Part shown: positions 8,631-17,704 of the stretch, one piece after another
How the letters are laid out: every line of letters begins with the position of its first letter
Position numbering within the stretch: position 1 is the stretch's first letter
Source: Pseudopedobacter alpinus
Lineage (GTDB): Bacteria; Bacteroidota; Bacteroidia; Sphingobacteriales; Sphingobacteriaceae
Length of the DNA stretch: 64,000 bases
NCBI RefSeq assembly: GCF_042684645.1
Contig: NZ_JBHULV010000021.1
Coordinates: 1-64,000 of the forward strand
Reading direction: 5' to 3'
Notes under the pieces: model-generated
Databases searched by the model: none
Seen by the model: only the letters and a program-made list of their open reading frames with translations
What the model was told of the DNA's origin: nothing
Translations under genes and position numbers: made by a program

Positions 8631-11450
8631 CTATTTATTTTCTAATTGCTGATTGAACTGATAGGTTTTTCCTGCTTTTGCTAAAAAACTGATGGTTTTT
8701 CCTTGATAATTGACGGTACAATTTCCAGCATATTGAGGTTTTATTTCCAGTTGTTCCAACATTCCATCACTCCATTTAATAGCTACAGTATAAGCTCCAC
8801 GGGCTTTTAAACCTTTAATTTCTCCATTAGGCAATCCTGATGGCAAGGCGGTTAAAATATCTAAAGTTCCGTTATGGCTTTGCAACAGCATTTCGGCTAA
8901 ACCGGCAGCACCACCAAAATTTCCATCAATTTGGAAAGGCGGATGGGCATCAAATAGATTGCGGTAAACGCCACCTCTTTCACTTCCATCTCCTCCTTCT
9001 GCCGGACTCAATAATTTATCCATCATCATTAAGGCATGGTCGCCGTCTTTGTACCTTGCCCATAAATTCACTTTCCAAGCAAGGCTCCAGCCTGTTCCAT
9101 CATCACCACGGTATAAAAGCGACTGTTTAGAAGCTTCCATCACCTCAGGATTTTTGATGTAATTGATGTCGTTACCTGGATAAACACCCCATAAATGCGA
9201 AACATGACGGTGGGTGTTCGTAGTGTCGTCTATATCTTGAAGCCATTCTTGTAATTGTCCGTATTTCCCAATTTGATTAGGCGCAATTTGCTTGGACATG
9301 GTGACTAAACTATCGGCGAAAGCCAAATCTTGGTTTAAAATTTTTGAGGCGGCTACACATCTTTCAAATAAACTTCTGATAATTTGATGATCCATGGTGG
9401 GACCTGCAACCAAACCACCATTTTCCGGAGAATTTGATGGCGTACTGATTAACCAACCCGTTTTTTCATCCTTTACCAAATTGTATTGATAAAATTGAGC
9501 GGCACTTTTCATTAATGGATAAGCGGTTTCTTTCAAGAAATTCTCGTCCTTGGTGTATAAATAATGTTCCCATAAATGCTGCACCAACCAACCAGAACCA
9601 CCTTGCCAAATACCATGATTGGAATTATTGATAGGTGCGGTTGCTCTCCAAATATCTGTATTGTGATGTTCTACCCAACCCGGTGCGTTATAATGGGCTT
9701 TTGCGGTTCTCGCTCCGCTTACCGATAAATCTTTTATCAAAGAGAAAAATGGCGCTGTCAGCTCACTCAAATTCAAGCTTTCTGCCGACCAATAATTCAT
9801 CTGTAAATTGATATTAGTGGTGTATTTGCTTCCCCAAGGTGGCGTTAATAAATTATTCCAAATGCCTTGCAAATTAGCTGCTTGTGTACCCGGACGAGAT
9901 GAGGAAATCAGTAAATACCTACCGTACTGCATGTATAAAGCCAGTAAAGCAGGATTTTTTTGGTGCGTATAATTTAAAATTCTTTCATCTGTAGGGACGT
10001 TCGCCTGCGTATTTTCTCCAAAATTCACCTCAAAACGATTGAAGTATTTTTGATAATCTTTAATGTGCGCTTTCTCTACCGATTTAAATGATTTTCCTTT
10101 CAGCTTTTCCAGTTGAGCTTTGGTAATTTCCATCGGCAGACCAGAAACATCCTGATAATTTTTGAAATTGCTGGCACCTACCAAATAAATAGTGGCGCTG
10201 TTTGCTCCTTTTACTTCAATATCATGTGCATGAACAATGATTTCTCCTTTTGGGGCAACAATATACAACTGACAAATGCCAAATAAAGCGCCATCTTTTA
10301 CCTTAACTTTTAAAGCTAAAGTCTGCGCATCAATTTGTGTAAATTGCTGTGCTTTGTGGTTACTGCCCAAAATGGCTTTGAAAGAAATGCTTTGCTTTTT
10401 ATCGGCAGTAAGTTCAATAGCCAAGGTTTGGTCTGGTGCGCTGACTAAATATTTTCTTTGAAATTGAATACCATCTTGTTGATAAGAAACCGAAGCTATT
10501 GCTTTTGAAATATCTAAGTCTCTTTGATAATTACTAATTTCTGATTTACCTTTCGCAAATTCTAAGAATAAATCGCCGAAAGGCTGATAGCTGGCTTGAT
10601 ATTGTGGATAAGATGGTGGCTCTTCATCCTGAATTTTATATTTCCAAACGGGGGCAATGCCAATTCCATTTTCGGCTGCTGTTCCTTCCGGATAAACAAC
10701 AAATATCCTGTCAGTTCCTTTGGTTCCTGCAAAACCACCTTTGTCAAAATAATTAATGACTTGGATGGCAATGCTGTTTTCGCCAATCTTTACTAAATCT
10801 GCGGGAATTTCGTAATGTCTTTTTTTGCTGATGCCTTCATCATTACCAATAAATTTTCCGTTGATGTAGGTATAGTCCTCATCCCTAATTTTACCTAAAT
10901 CTACATAGAGCTTTTTCCCTTTCCAAGATGCTGGAACGTTAAATGTGCTACGAAACCAAACGGCTCCGTCCACTCCTTCTAAACCTTCTGTTTCCCATCC
11001 GTTATTGGCGGGTAAACTCATGGCTTTCCAAGTTTTGATTTCTAAATCGGGTTTAGACAGAGCAACATTTTCACGTACCTTTTTTAACCATGCTGCCCTT
11101 AACTTTTCGTATTCCATTTCATCATGGTCTTTTAAACCCATGAAATGTTTCATCCCAATTGCTTCCGCCTCTTTTTGTTTGCCTTCTTTTAATAGTTGAC
11201 GAATTTGCGCCAAATAATTCGCCGCTCCGGGATGTGCGTAATCTCTTGGCTTACCTGTCCATAAAGTTTCTTCGTTAAACTGGATATGATCCATTTCAAC
11301 TCCTCCATAAATCATTGCCCCAAACCTCCCATTTCCCAAAGGCAATGCGTCTGTCCATGCTTTTGCTTCTTGCTTGTACCAAAGTTTATTTTGGGCGCTT
11401 ATGCTGAAAAAGCTTAGAAGAAGAAATATAGAGAGGACGATTGTTTTCAT
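8631..11450 (-). CDS. Secreted GH95 alpha-L-fucosidase/alpha-L-galactosidase with inserted beta-sandwich
   Basis: 939 aa counted from the ATG at 11450, chosen because a clean signal peptide (MKTIVLSIFLLLSFFSISAQ) follows it; an in-frame ATG at 11492 would add 14 repeat-encoded residues. GH95 signatures are present: N546 and N548 in TTNINLQMNYW, acid E676 in SNSPENGG, and D842 in FQIDGNFGG. An extra domain of about 175 residues (105-280, containing VWFRSTFNVP and LYVDLGKI) interrupts the N-terminal GH95 domain and looks like a galactose-binding-type sandwich. The family inverts alpha-1,2-L-fucosyl or alpha-L-galactosyl linkages, both found in pectin and xyloglucan side chains. Its product suits the downstream fucose-type enzymes. 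Confidence 0.87.
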   Translation of the reverse strand: MKTIVLSIFLLLSFFSISAQNKLWYKQEAKAWTDALPLGNGRFGAMIYGGVEMDHIQFNEETLWTGKPRDYAHPGAANYLAQIRQLLKEGKQKEAEAIGMKHFMGLKDHDEMEYEKLRAAWLKKVRENVALSKPDLEIKTWKAMSLPANNGWETEGLEGVDGAVWFRSTFNVPASWKGKKLYVDLGKIRDEDYTYINGKFIGNDEGISKKRHYEIPADLVKIGENSIAIQVINYFDKGGFAGTKGTDRIFVVYPEGTAAENGIGIAPVWKYKIQDEEPPSYPQYQASYQPFGDLFLEFAKGKSEISNYQRDLDISKAIASVSYQQDGIQFQRKYLVSAPDQTLAIELTADKKQSISFKAILGSNHKAQQFTQIDAQTLALKVKVKDGALFGICQLYIVAPKGEIIVHAHDIEVKGANSATIYLVGASNFKNYQDVSGLPMEITKAQLEKLKGKSFKSVEKAHIKDYQKYFNRFEVNFGENTQANVPTDERILNYTHQKNPALLALYMQYGRYLLISSSRPGTQAANLQGIWNNLLTPPWGSKYTTNINLQMNYWSAESLNLSELTAPFFSLIKDLSVSGARTAKAHYNAPGWVEHHNTDIWRATAPINNSNHGIWQGGSGWLVQHLWEHYLYTKDENFLKETAYPLMKSAAQFYQYNLVKDEKTGWLISTPSNSPENGGLVAGPTMDHQIIRSLFERCVAASKILNQDLAFADSLVTMSKQIAPNQIGKYGQLQEWLQDIDDTTNTHRHVSHLWGVYPGNDINYIKNPEVMEASKQSLLYRGDDGTGWSLAWKVNLWARYKDGDHALMMMDKLLSPAEGGDGSERGGVYRNLFDAHPPFQIDGNFGGAAGLAEMLLQSHNGTLDILTALPSGLPNGEIKGLKARGAYTVAIKWSDGMLEQLEIKPQYAGNCTVNYQGKTISFLAKAGKTYQFNQQLENK

Positions 11451-11492
11451 GATTTGAGTTTTAGGTTGTAAGTGGTAAGTTTTAGGTTGCAT
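11451..11492 (-). promoter_or_regulatory. G-free direct-repeat leader before the GH95 start
   Basis: On the coding strand the 42 nt before the chosen GH95 start contain two copies of CAACCTAAAACT and no G apart from the upstream ATG. Such unstructured A/C-rich leaders could favour initiation in a phylum that rarely uses Shine-Dalgarno pairing. Function is inferred. Confidence 0.3.
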
Positions 11493-11567
11493 TTCGCTTT
11501 GTTAACTTGAGGAGCGAAAGATCTCCATACTTAAGTGGCTCTGCTTGTGGTGCTTCGACTCCGCTCA

Positions 11568-11652
11568 GCATGACAATTCGCATAGCATGACAATTCGCAA
11601 AGCATGACAATTCGCATATCATGGCGATTCGCTCAGCATGACTATTTCGTGA
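11568..11652. repeat. Five tandem 17-bp repeats, preceded by a REP-like unit
   Basis: Units start at 11568, 11585, 11602, 11619 and 11636. The first three share GCATGACAATTCGCAW and the last two are diverged. The repeats continue directly out of TGCTTCGACTCCGCTCAGCATGACA (11551-11575), a sequence type widespread between Bacteroidota genes. The array fills the gap between the GH28 stop and the GH95 gene within one operon. There are no unique spacers, so this is not a CRISPR. Confidence 0.75.
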
Positions 11653-11654
11653 AA

Positions 11655-13229
11655 CTAATCAAAAACTATTCTCTCTTTTACCTCGATACCTTGTTGTACT
11701 GGTGTTTTTAAATCTTTAAAATTGTTATTTTTTATGGTGAAATTTGATGATTGGCTTCCTGTAATGTTTACAAAACTTAGCGAACCTGCTTTTGGCCAAC
11801 TATTATGTATAAAAACATCTGAAGTGTTTTTTAAGCTGATAACCGAGCTGTTTGGCAAAGGGGAATTGGTTTTAAAACCATTAATTTCTAAGCGATTAAC
11901 ATTTTCAGTCTTTAAACTACTACCAATGGTGGTGTTGATAGTTACCTGATGAAATTCGATATTTTTTGCGTTTAAAATACTGAAACCTTCTTTGGCATCT
12001 AATTGAATATCGTTAAAAGTGATTTGGTCAACCGGTAGTTCTCCAATTCCTATAATTTTACCTGCAACGTTAATATCTACTCCCGTAATATTACTGAAAT
12101 GGATGTTGCGGAAAATTGGTGTACGCTCAGAAACAGGTTCTACTTCCGTTTTAGCATATTGCATATTCAGTACAATGGCTTCCTGTTTAATATTTTTCAT
12201 AATGATATTGCTCACCCTAATATCTTCTACAACTCCACCTCTTCCACGGGCAGTTTTTATTCTAATTCCACGATCTGTACCATCAAAAACACAATTAGAG
12301 ATGACAATTTTCTTTACTCCACCAGACATTTCGCTCCCAATAACTACGCCTCCATGCCCAGAAAGCATGGTGGTATTGGTAATGGTATAATTTTCTGCCG
12401 GAGCATTCCATTTTCTACCGTCGCGGTCTTTACCCGATTTAATGGTGATACAATCATCGCCTACGCTGATATGGCAATCTGAAATATGCACATATTTACA
12501 AGATTCTGGATTAATTCCATCAGTATTGGGTGAAGGTGGATTTTCTATTGTTACCCCTTGAATGCTTACATTTTCACAGAACTGAGGATTAACTGTCCAA
12601 AAAGGAGAGTTAATGATGGTGATGCCCTGAATCAATACATTTTTACAGAACATGGTTTGGATAAATGGCGGTCGCAAAAAGCCTCTTTCAATCCAGCCTT
12701 TCAAATCGGGAGCGATTACATTTTTGTTATTGGCATGGAAAATATCCATGTATTTTTGTGGCTTTACATTGGCGAAATTTTCTGAAGCTGCCCACCACTT
12801 TTTCCCATGACCGTTAATTAACCCACGTCCAGTAATCGCAATGTTTTCTGCTTTGTAAGCGTAAAATAATGGAGAAAAATTATTGACTGTAGTACCTTCC
12901 CATCGACTAGGAACCATCGGTAAATAATCATCAAAATTATCGCTAAAATGCAACTCTGCACCAGCATCAATTAAAATGGTAATGTTATTTTTTAAATGAA
13001 TGGGACCTGTTAAATATTTACCCGGACCAAAATAAATGGTTCCGCCACCTACTTTTACGGCTGCACTAATGGCCTTTTCAATAGCTTTGGTGGCAATGGC
13101 TGTGCTATCATTTTTTGCACCATAATCCATTACATTAAAATATTTTTGTGCTTTCGCCGAAAGGCAAAACACTAAAAAGAAACATAAGCTTAAACCTATG
13201 TTTCTGAAATTTCTTGTACGCTGCTCCAT
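11655..13229 (-). CDS. Secreted GH28 polygalacturonase/rhamnogalacturonase-type enzyme
   Basis: A 524-aa parallel beta-helix enzyme. The signal sequence ends near FCLSAKAQ (residue 28). All four GH28 catalytic blocks are visible: NTDG with D237, GDDC with D258 and D259, GHG with H292, and RIKT with R323 and K325. GH28 enzymes invert alpha-galacturonosyl linkages of homogalacturonan or the GalA-Rha backbone of rhamnogalacturonan. The sequence has the SRWEGT/INGHGKKWW features of exo-acting bacterial members, which is only suggestive. It lies 3 nt from the next upstream gene in the operon. Confidence 0.87.
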   Translation of the reverse strand: MEQRTRNFRNIGLSLCFFLVFCLSAKAQKYFNVMDYGAKNDSTAIATKAIEKAISAAVKVGGGTIYFGPGKYLTGPIHLKNNITILIDAGAELHFSDNFDDYLPMVPSRWEGTTVNNFSPLFYAYKAENIAITGRGLINGHGKKWWAASENFANVKPQKYMDIFHANNKNVIAPDLKGWIERGFLRPPFIQTMFCKNVLIQGITIINSPFWTVNPQFCENVSIQGVTIENPPSPNTDGINPESCKYVHISDCHISVGDDCITIKSGKDRDGRKWNAPAENYTITNTTMLSGHGGVVIGSEMSGGVKKIVISNCVFDGTDRGIRIKTARGRGGVVEDIRVSNIIMKNIKQEAIVLNMQYAKTEVEPVSERTPIFRNIHFSNITGVDINVAGKIIGIGELPVDQITFNDIQLDAKEGFSILNAKNIEFHQVTINTTIGSSLKTENVNRLEINGFKTNSPLPNSSVISLKNTSDVFIHNSWPKAGSLSFVNITGSQSSNFTIKNNNFKDLKTPVQQGIEVKERIVFD

Positions 13230-13232
13230 TTT

Positions 13233-14783
13233 TTATATTGATGTTTTGATACTTTTTAATTTTCTGGATTTATAAATTCGTTTTCCGTCTTCGAAAACTA
13301 AAAAGCCTTTTCCTTTTCCGTATTTTTTTCCTGTTTTATCCCAAATAATGGTTAAAGATTTTCCGTGATATTTTACACCATCTAAGCAAAACCAATCCCA
13401 CTGATTTTGGGGAATTAATGGCTGAATAATTAATGAATTATTTATTTGTGGCTTTAAACCGACTAAATCGCTAATCACTAAATCAATATAATTAGAATGA
13501 TTGTAAAAACGGCTACGTGGAATATCTCCCTTTAACCATCTCCCTGTTTTCTCGTCTTGATATTCTCCAATGTAGGTTCTATCTCCGTCAATCACATGAG
13601 ACATGGCATATTTATGGAATTCTTTGTAGAAAACCTTATTGCTCATATCATCATGATTTTGATAATTATTGATAAGATTAGACAATGCCCTTAAAGTTTG
13701 CGAAGTGGCATAAGGCCAAACCGCTCCATCCCATTCGCAACCATGTCCGCTTCCATGAGTTCTAAATTCCGGATGTCTTTTTTCTGCCGTAGTTAAGCCC
13801 CAAGGCGCACAAAAACCTGCTGTATCTGTCAGTTGATGCCAAGCATTTTCATATTTTGGAATATCTGCCGGAAGGTTGAAATACCAAGGAATAAAACCTA
13901 TAGCTTCGCGAACATTTGCCAAACCTCCTTTTTCTTTTTCCACTTCAAAAAACTCAGATTTCTCGTTCCACAACCTGTTTTCTACAATACTTTTCAATAA
14001 CTGTGCTTTTTGCTGATATTTTGTTTCCAAACTATCTAAACCGGCTAAATTGGCCATAATTGACATAGCTTTTGCACTGCCATACATATAGCTGTTAATG
14101 GTCGGTCGCACATTTTTTTCTCTTCTTCCTCCGCTTATGGATTCTTCCATGGCGTCTTTCACATCATACTGCCAAAAAGAACCATCTTTTAATTGGCGGT
14201 CTTTCTCCCATTTCTGATAATCGAGGTTTAAAGCTTGGATATTTCTTTTTACAAAATCTAAATCATGGTCAACTTTATAAATATCTAACATGGTCCATGC
14301 AAACCAGTTACTAAAATTGTGCAAATGCGGACTTTTTTCTCTGGCATCTACGTTTAACCAAAAATTGGCGTATTGCTTAGCAATTTCATCATTGTAAAAC
14401 CATCGGGCTTCGTTTAATTGCAAACCCACCCCACTACTAATGGCGTTGTATTTTCCGCCATGTTTCATTGGGGTTAAAAACTCAGTAAAAACAAATCCGT
14501 CTGGCGTATCTTTCAAATGCTTTCTTAAAGTCCACCAGCGATAGTAATATATTTTTTGGATAGCCGAATCGGGGCAGTTAAAAAGCGGAATCTGTTTGGA
14601 AAGAAACTCGTAAGTTTTTTCGTTTGAGATGGCATTTTTCACATCTTCAGAATCTAAGGAGTTGAAATAATTCACTTCCTCTTTCATGATTTCTGGCTTT
14701 AATACTACTCTTTTCTCTTGAGCTGTTGTTTGTTCTGCAAACAGTCCTGCAAAGAAAACAACTAATATAATTTTGCGCATCAT
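13233..14783 (-). CDS. Secreted (alpha/alpha)6-barrel glycosidase, MGH1/GH63-like
   Basis: A 516-aa protein with a signal peptide (about 1-21, ending FAEQTTAQ). The body is an all-alpha toroid of the mannosylglycerate-hydrolase-like (MGH1-like) glycosidase superfamily. Supporting motifs are IYYYRWWTLRKHL near 80, NFSNWFAWTMLDIYK near 175, and HGSGHGCEWDGAVWPYAT near 355, the last containing acidic candidates for catalysis. A short C-terminal beta domain follows. I cannot assign a CAZy family or substrate. The placement between a GH28 and a GH20/GH67-like enzyme suggests it removes a pectin side-chain sugar. Confidence 0.7.
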   Translation of the reverse strand: MMRKIILVVFFAGLFAEQTTAQEKRVVLKPEIMKEEVNYFNSLDSEDVKNAISNEKTYEFLSKQIPLFNCPDSAIQKIYYYRWWTLRKHLKDTPDGFVFTEFLTPMKHGGKYNAISSGVGLQLNEARWFYNDEIAKQYANFWLNVDAREKSPHLHNFSNWFAWTMLDIYKVDHDLDFVKRNIQALNLDYQKWEKDRQLKDGSFWQYDVKDAMEESISGGRREKNVRPTINSYMYGSAKAMSIMANLAGLDSLETKYQQKAQLLKSIVENRLWNEKSEFFEVEKEKGGLANVREAIGFIPWYFNLPADIPKYENAWHQLTDTAGFCAPWGLTTAEKRHPEFRTHGSGHGCEWDGAVWPYATSQTLRALSNLINNYQNHDDMSNKVFYKEFHKYAMSHVIDGDRTYIGEYQDEKTGRWLKGDIPRSRFYNHSNYIDLVISDLVGLKPQINNSLIIQPLIPQNQWDWFCLDGVKYHGKSLTIIWDKTGKKYGKGKGFLVFEDGKRIYKSRKLKSIKTSI

Positions 14784-14786
14784 ATC

Positions 14787-17498
14787 TTATTCAAATAACC
14801 AATCAATATCTTTTCCAGTTCCATCAAAACCTGCATTATGGATTCTTAATGGTTCATCATCATTGATAAAACCTAAGACTAAAACTGCTCCTTTACCCAA
14901 ACTTAAAGTGTTTTTACCAGCCGGGAAAGTATAGCTATGTACATTTAATAATCGGCCATCATTGGTTTTGATGGCATTTGCAATTTTAATTTCGGCCTGG
15001 CCAAAATCATTAGCGCTCGCATCTGTTTCTAAAATCGGCGGAGCTAAATCACCGGTTTGCGTATCTTTAAAATAAGCAACTAACACTTTTACAGGTTTTG
15101 AATTTTCGAAAGATACCGATGTTCCTTTCATAATCTGGTCAGATTTAACAAACTTAATTGCATTTAAACCTTTAAGCTCGGGTGCTAATTGGGTAATCTC
15201 AGTAGTTTCTTCTACGCCTATTTTACTTCCTTCTTCTAATTTGTAAAAAGATAAGTTTTTAGTATTAAACTTCACACTTGCATTTTGGAAAGCGTTTACT
15301 GTAACCACGCCACCTTTACTGGTTTTCTTTAAGGAATCAATATGATTTTTAAAATCAGCTAACTCTTTCTGATAAACAGGAAGCATTTCCTCCCAATGGA
15401 TAAAGGTAGCATCAACTCCACGCATCGGTATTTTACGTTGCTTGGTTTGCATACTATTTGCATACAAATAGGTGTTTTTTGTTAATTGAGTCAATTCAAC
15501 CCAATCTTTTACACTTTTTTCCAATAAAGGCACTGCTCTTTCTAAGTCAGCAATATCATCTGTGTATTTAAATTTTAATACTTGTACGGCTGCCCTAGTT
15601 TTATTGGCATAAAACCTCGCCATGGCATCGTAACAGTAGATATCATTCTTTAAACGGTTGAACTCTTCCTTATTTTGAGTTACACCATCAGCGGCAAGAT
15701 TGATTGCTTTTACAGCTATCTCGCCATGTTTTTCAACTTCATTAGCTACTTGAATGGGTGTCTCGCCAATATGTGCTTCCTTATTGAATTCCTTTTTTGC
15801 ATAATCAATAATCATTTCACCCTCTGGCGCTTCAGATTCGTACATCAAAGTAAATAAACCATAACGGAAAGGATTAATGAGTTGAGTCATCAACATTCCT
15901 AAGGTTAAAGTTTGTCGGTTTCCATCGGTGATCCCTACTCTTCTTAATAATTTTGGAGAAATCTCACCGGTTTCTTCGTAAGCTTTTAAAATACTTTCGG
16001 AAGCTTTTATATTGGTTCCATACTCTTGGCTCAACAATTTGCTCCAATAAATTTCTTCATCGGATTTTGGTCTATCTGCTTTCCAAGCATACCTTGCCCA
16101 AGCTTTATACCACATCCAATCTCTATCCACTTGTAATAATCTTTTATCGGCTTTATCGGCAGTGTATGGCCAATCCCAATAAGAAGCTTGCGGATATAAG
16201 TGTAAACCGTTCGCTTCATAAACCGAATGCATGGCTTGTACCGATTTTTGGATGAAATCTGGTGAGCTGTATCTGAAAGGCTCAAGATTTGCCAAAATAT
16301 GGACATTTTCTATCTGTACAGTTCCAATTCTACTCAATGTTCTGTGTAAATCGGCCCATTTTCCTCTTGGAGTATAAGTAGTTAAAGCCTCACCATTATA
16401 TTTTGCCATGGTGTATAAATTCTTATAAATTGGTAAAGCTGCCTTCATTACGGCAGGTGCATCGGTATCGTGTGCCCTTAAAACTACTGGTGGTTCTTCT
16501 GTAGTTCCTAATTCCTTCAAACCGTCTTTAACTCCTGGCAGAATGGTTTGTGTAAACCAATCAATATCCATTTGTCCTACTCCTTCCATTGCTTCGCCTA
16601 AAGTGACTAATAAACCTACATTAGGATATTTTGCCACAAAAGCAGCGATTGATTTCCTAGAATAATCTGCAATTACTGGAACAATAGGACGGTTTCTGTC
16701 TTGTGTTGCCAATCCTCTTTTGTCTGCAAATGGTTTTGGAATAATGATATTATAAAACATTTGAATCACCCAAATCCCTCTCTTATCTGCTTCTTGAGTA
16801 ATGAAAGCGAACATTTCCTCATTTCTTTTGAAAGTAATTTCATCCACTTCCAAAGCTTCTGGATATTCTTTTAATTTTACCAAGGATGAAAATGGATGTC
16901 CGTTCCATAAATACAAAGAATTATAACGGTTATCCACCATCATATCTAAATACTTTATCCATAAATCTTTATCATATAGCCAAGGAAAAAGTTCGGGGGT
17001 GTATGGATATTCATAAGTCCCTCTTCCGGGCAATAAGGTCGGTTTTTGAACGCCAATACAGGTGCCTCTCAGCACCATTTCCGGATGGTCGCTCAAATTA
17101 AGTTGTTGCGGTATTTTACCTTGTGCCGAAATTTTATCGGCTAAGTCCATAAAAGCATAAAGCAAACCCGAATCATCATGACCACTTAAGCTAATCTTAT
17201 TACCCGTTCTTTGGATGCGATATCCTTCTTTTGGAAGTTTAGAATCAAATTCACTCGCTATGGAAATTTCTATTGTTGTTTTTTGCTTAGCCATTAAAGC
17301 CAATTCGTATTGATTGGCTTTTAATACATGGGATAGTTTTTTTACACCAAATAAAACTCTGGCACTTGCAGATGGAGGCACATTAATAAAAACGCGGTTT
17401 GATTCTTCTACATCAACAGCTTCGGCATAACTATAAAAAGTAGAGAGGGCAATAATTGTGGTGAAGAAAAGGCATTTTAGGTGTCTTAGCTTTATCAT
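14787..17498 (-). CDS. Secreted GH20/GH67-like putative glycosidase, specificity unknown
   Basis: A 903-aa exported protein, first gene of the ten-gene minus-strand operon. A signal peptide of about 25 residues precedes an alpha/beta N-terminal domain (about 30-140) like that of hexosaminidases and alpha-glucuronidases. A TIM-barrel region follows, starting at MVLRGTCIG (about 146) and including LVTLGEAMEGVGQMD (possible catalytic Glu) and YPQASYWDWPYT. A helical region and a C-terminal beta domain complete it. The domain order matches GH67/GH20-type enzymes but I do not recognise a characterised family. An alpha-uronidase role in pectin is a plausible guess only. Confidence 0.6.
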   Translation of the reverse strand: MIKLRHLKCLFFTTIIALSTFYSYAEAVDVEESNRVFINVPPSASARVLFGVKKLSHVLKANQYELALMAKQKTTIEISIASEFDSKLPKEGYRIQRTGNKISLSGHDDSGLLYAFMDLADKISAQGKIPQQLNLSDHPEMVLRGTCIGVQKPTLLPGRGTYEYPYTPELFPWLYDKDLWIKYLDMMVDNRYNSLYLWNGHPFSSLVKLKEYPEALEVDEITFKRNEEMFAFITQEADKRGIWVIQMFYNIIIPKPFADKRGLATQDRNRPIVPVIADYSRKSIAAFVAKYPNVGLLVTLGEAMEGVGQMDIDWFTQTILPGVKDGLKELGTTEEPPVVLRAHDTDAPAVMKAALPIYKNLYTMAKYNGEALTTYTPRGKWADLHRTLSRIGTVQIENVHILANLEPFRYSSPDFIQKSVQAMHSVYEANGLHLYPQASYWDWPYTADKADKRLLQVDRDWMWYKAWARYAWKADRPKSDEEIYWSKLLSQEYGTNIKASESILKAYEETGEISPKLLRRVGITDGNRQTLTLGMLMTQLINPFRYGLFTLMYESEAPEGEMIIDYAKKEFNKEAHIGETPIQVANEVEKHGEIAVKAINLAADGVTQNKEEFNRLKNDIYCYDAMARFYANKTRAAVQVLKFKYTDDIADLERAVPLLEKSVKDWVELTQLTKNTYLYANSMQTKQRKIPMRGVDATFIHWEEMLPVYQKELADFKNHIDSLKKTSKGGVVTVNAFQNASVKFNTKNLSFYKLEEGSKIGVEETTEITQLAPELKGLNAIKFVKSDQIMKGTSVSFENSKPVKVLVAYFKDTQTGDLAPPILETDASANDFGQAEIKIANAIKTNDGRLLNVHSYTFPAGKNTLSLGKGAVLVLGFINDDEPLRIHNAGFDGTGKDIDWLFE

Positions 17499-17561
17499 TA
17501 TAATTATAGGTTTATTGCTTAAATTTGGTTAGAACTTAAGCGTTCTTTCGTTCTCGATTTT

Positions 17562-17602
17562 CAAATATAAAAATTTATCTATGAAAACTATATTCAAATA
17601 TA
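17562..17602 (-). promoter_or_regulatory. Promoter boxes for the 10-gene operon (two copies)
   Basis: Two copies of TCAAATATAAAA (17561-17572 and 17594-17605) lie 33 bp apart in the divergent region. On the minus strand each reads TATATTTG, a perfect match to the Bacteroidota -7 consensus TAnnTTTG. They lie 64-104 nt upstream of the first gene. No convincing -33 box was found. The same motif recurs before the other large minus-strand operon. Confidence 0.45.
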
Positions 17603-17704
17603 AAATTTTTACAATATTTGTATAACCATAAAAAAACTTAATTAAACTCTATTCTTCTAAATAAACGGATTTTAATTAAGGACGTAATTTAAACCTCAAT
17701 ATTG

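Noticed and set aside
11568..11652. Possible CRISPR-like array
   Set aside because: The 17-bp units are contiguous without unique spacers, they diverge from unit to unit, and no cas genes are present.
12019..12482. Overlapping long plus-strand frames opposite the GH28 gene
   Set aside because: They are antisense shadows of an intact GH28 with all catalytic motifs; no independent start signals or family.
17684..17696. Exact 13-mer GTAATTTAAACCT shared with 28516-28528 as a common regulatory site
   Set aside because: Only the copy before fecR has a CGTC box at suitable spacing; the other copy is AT-rich and probably coincidental.
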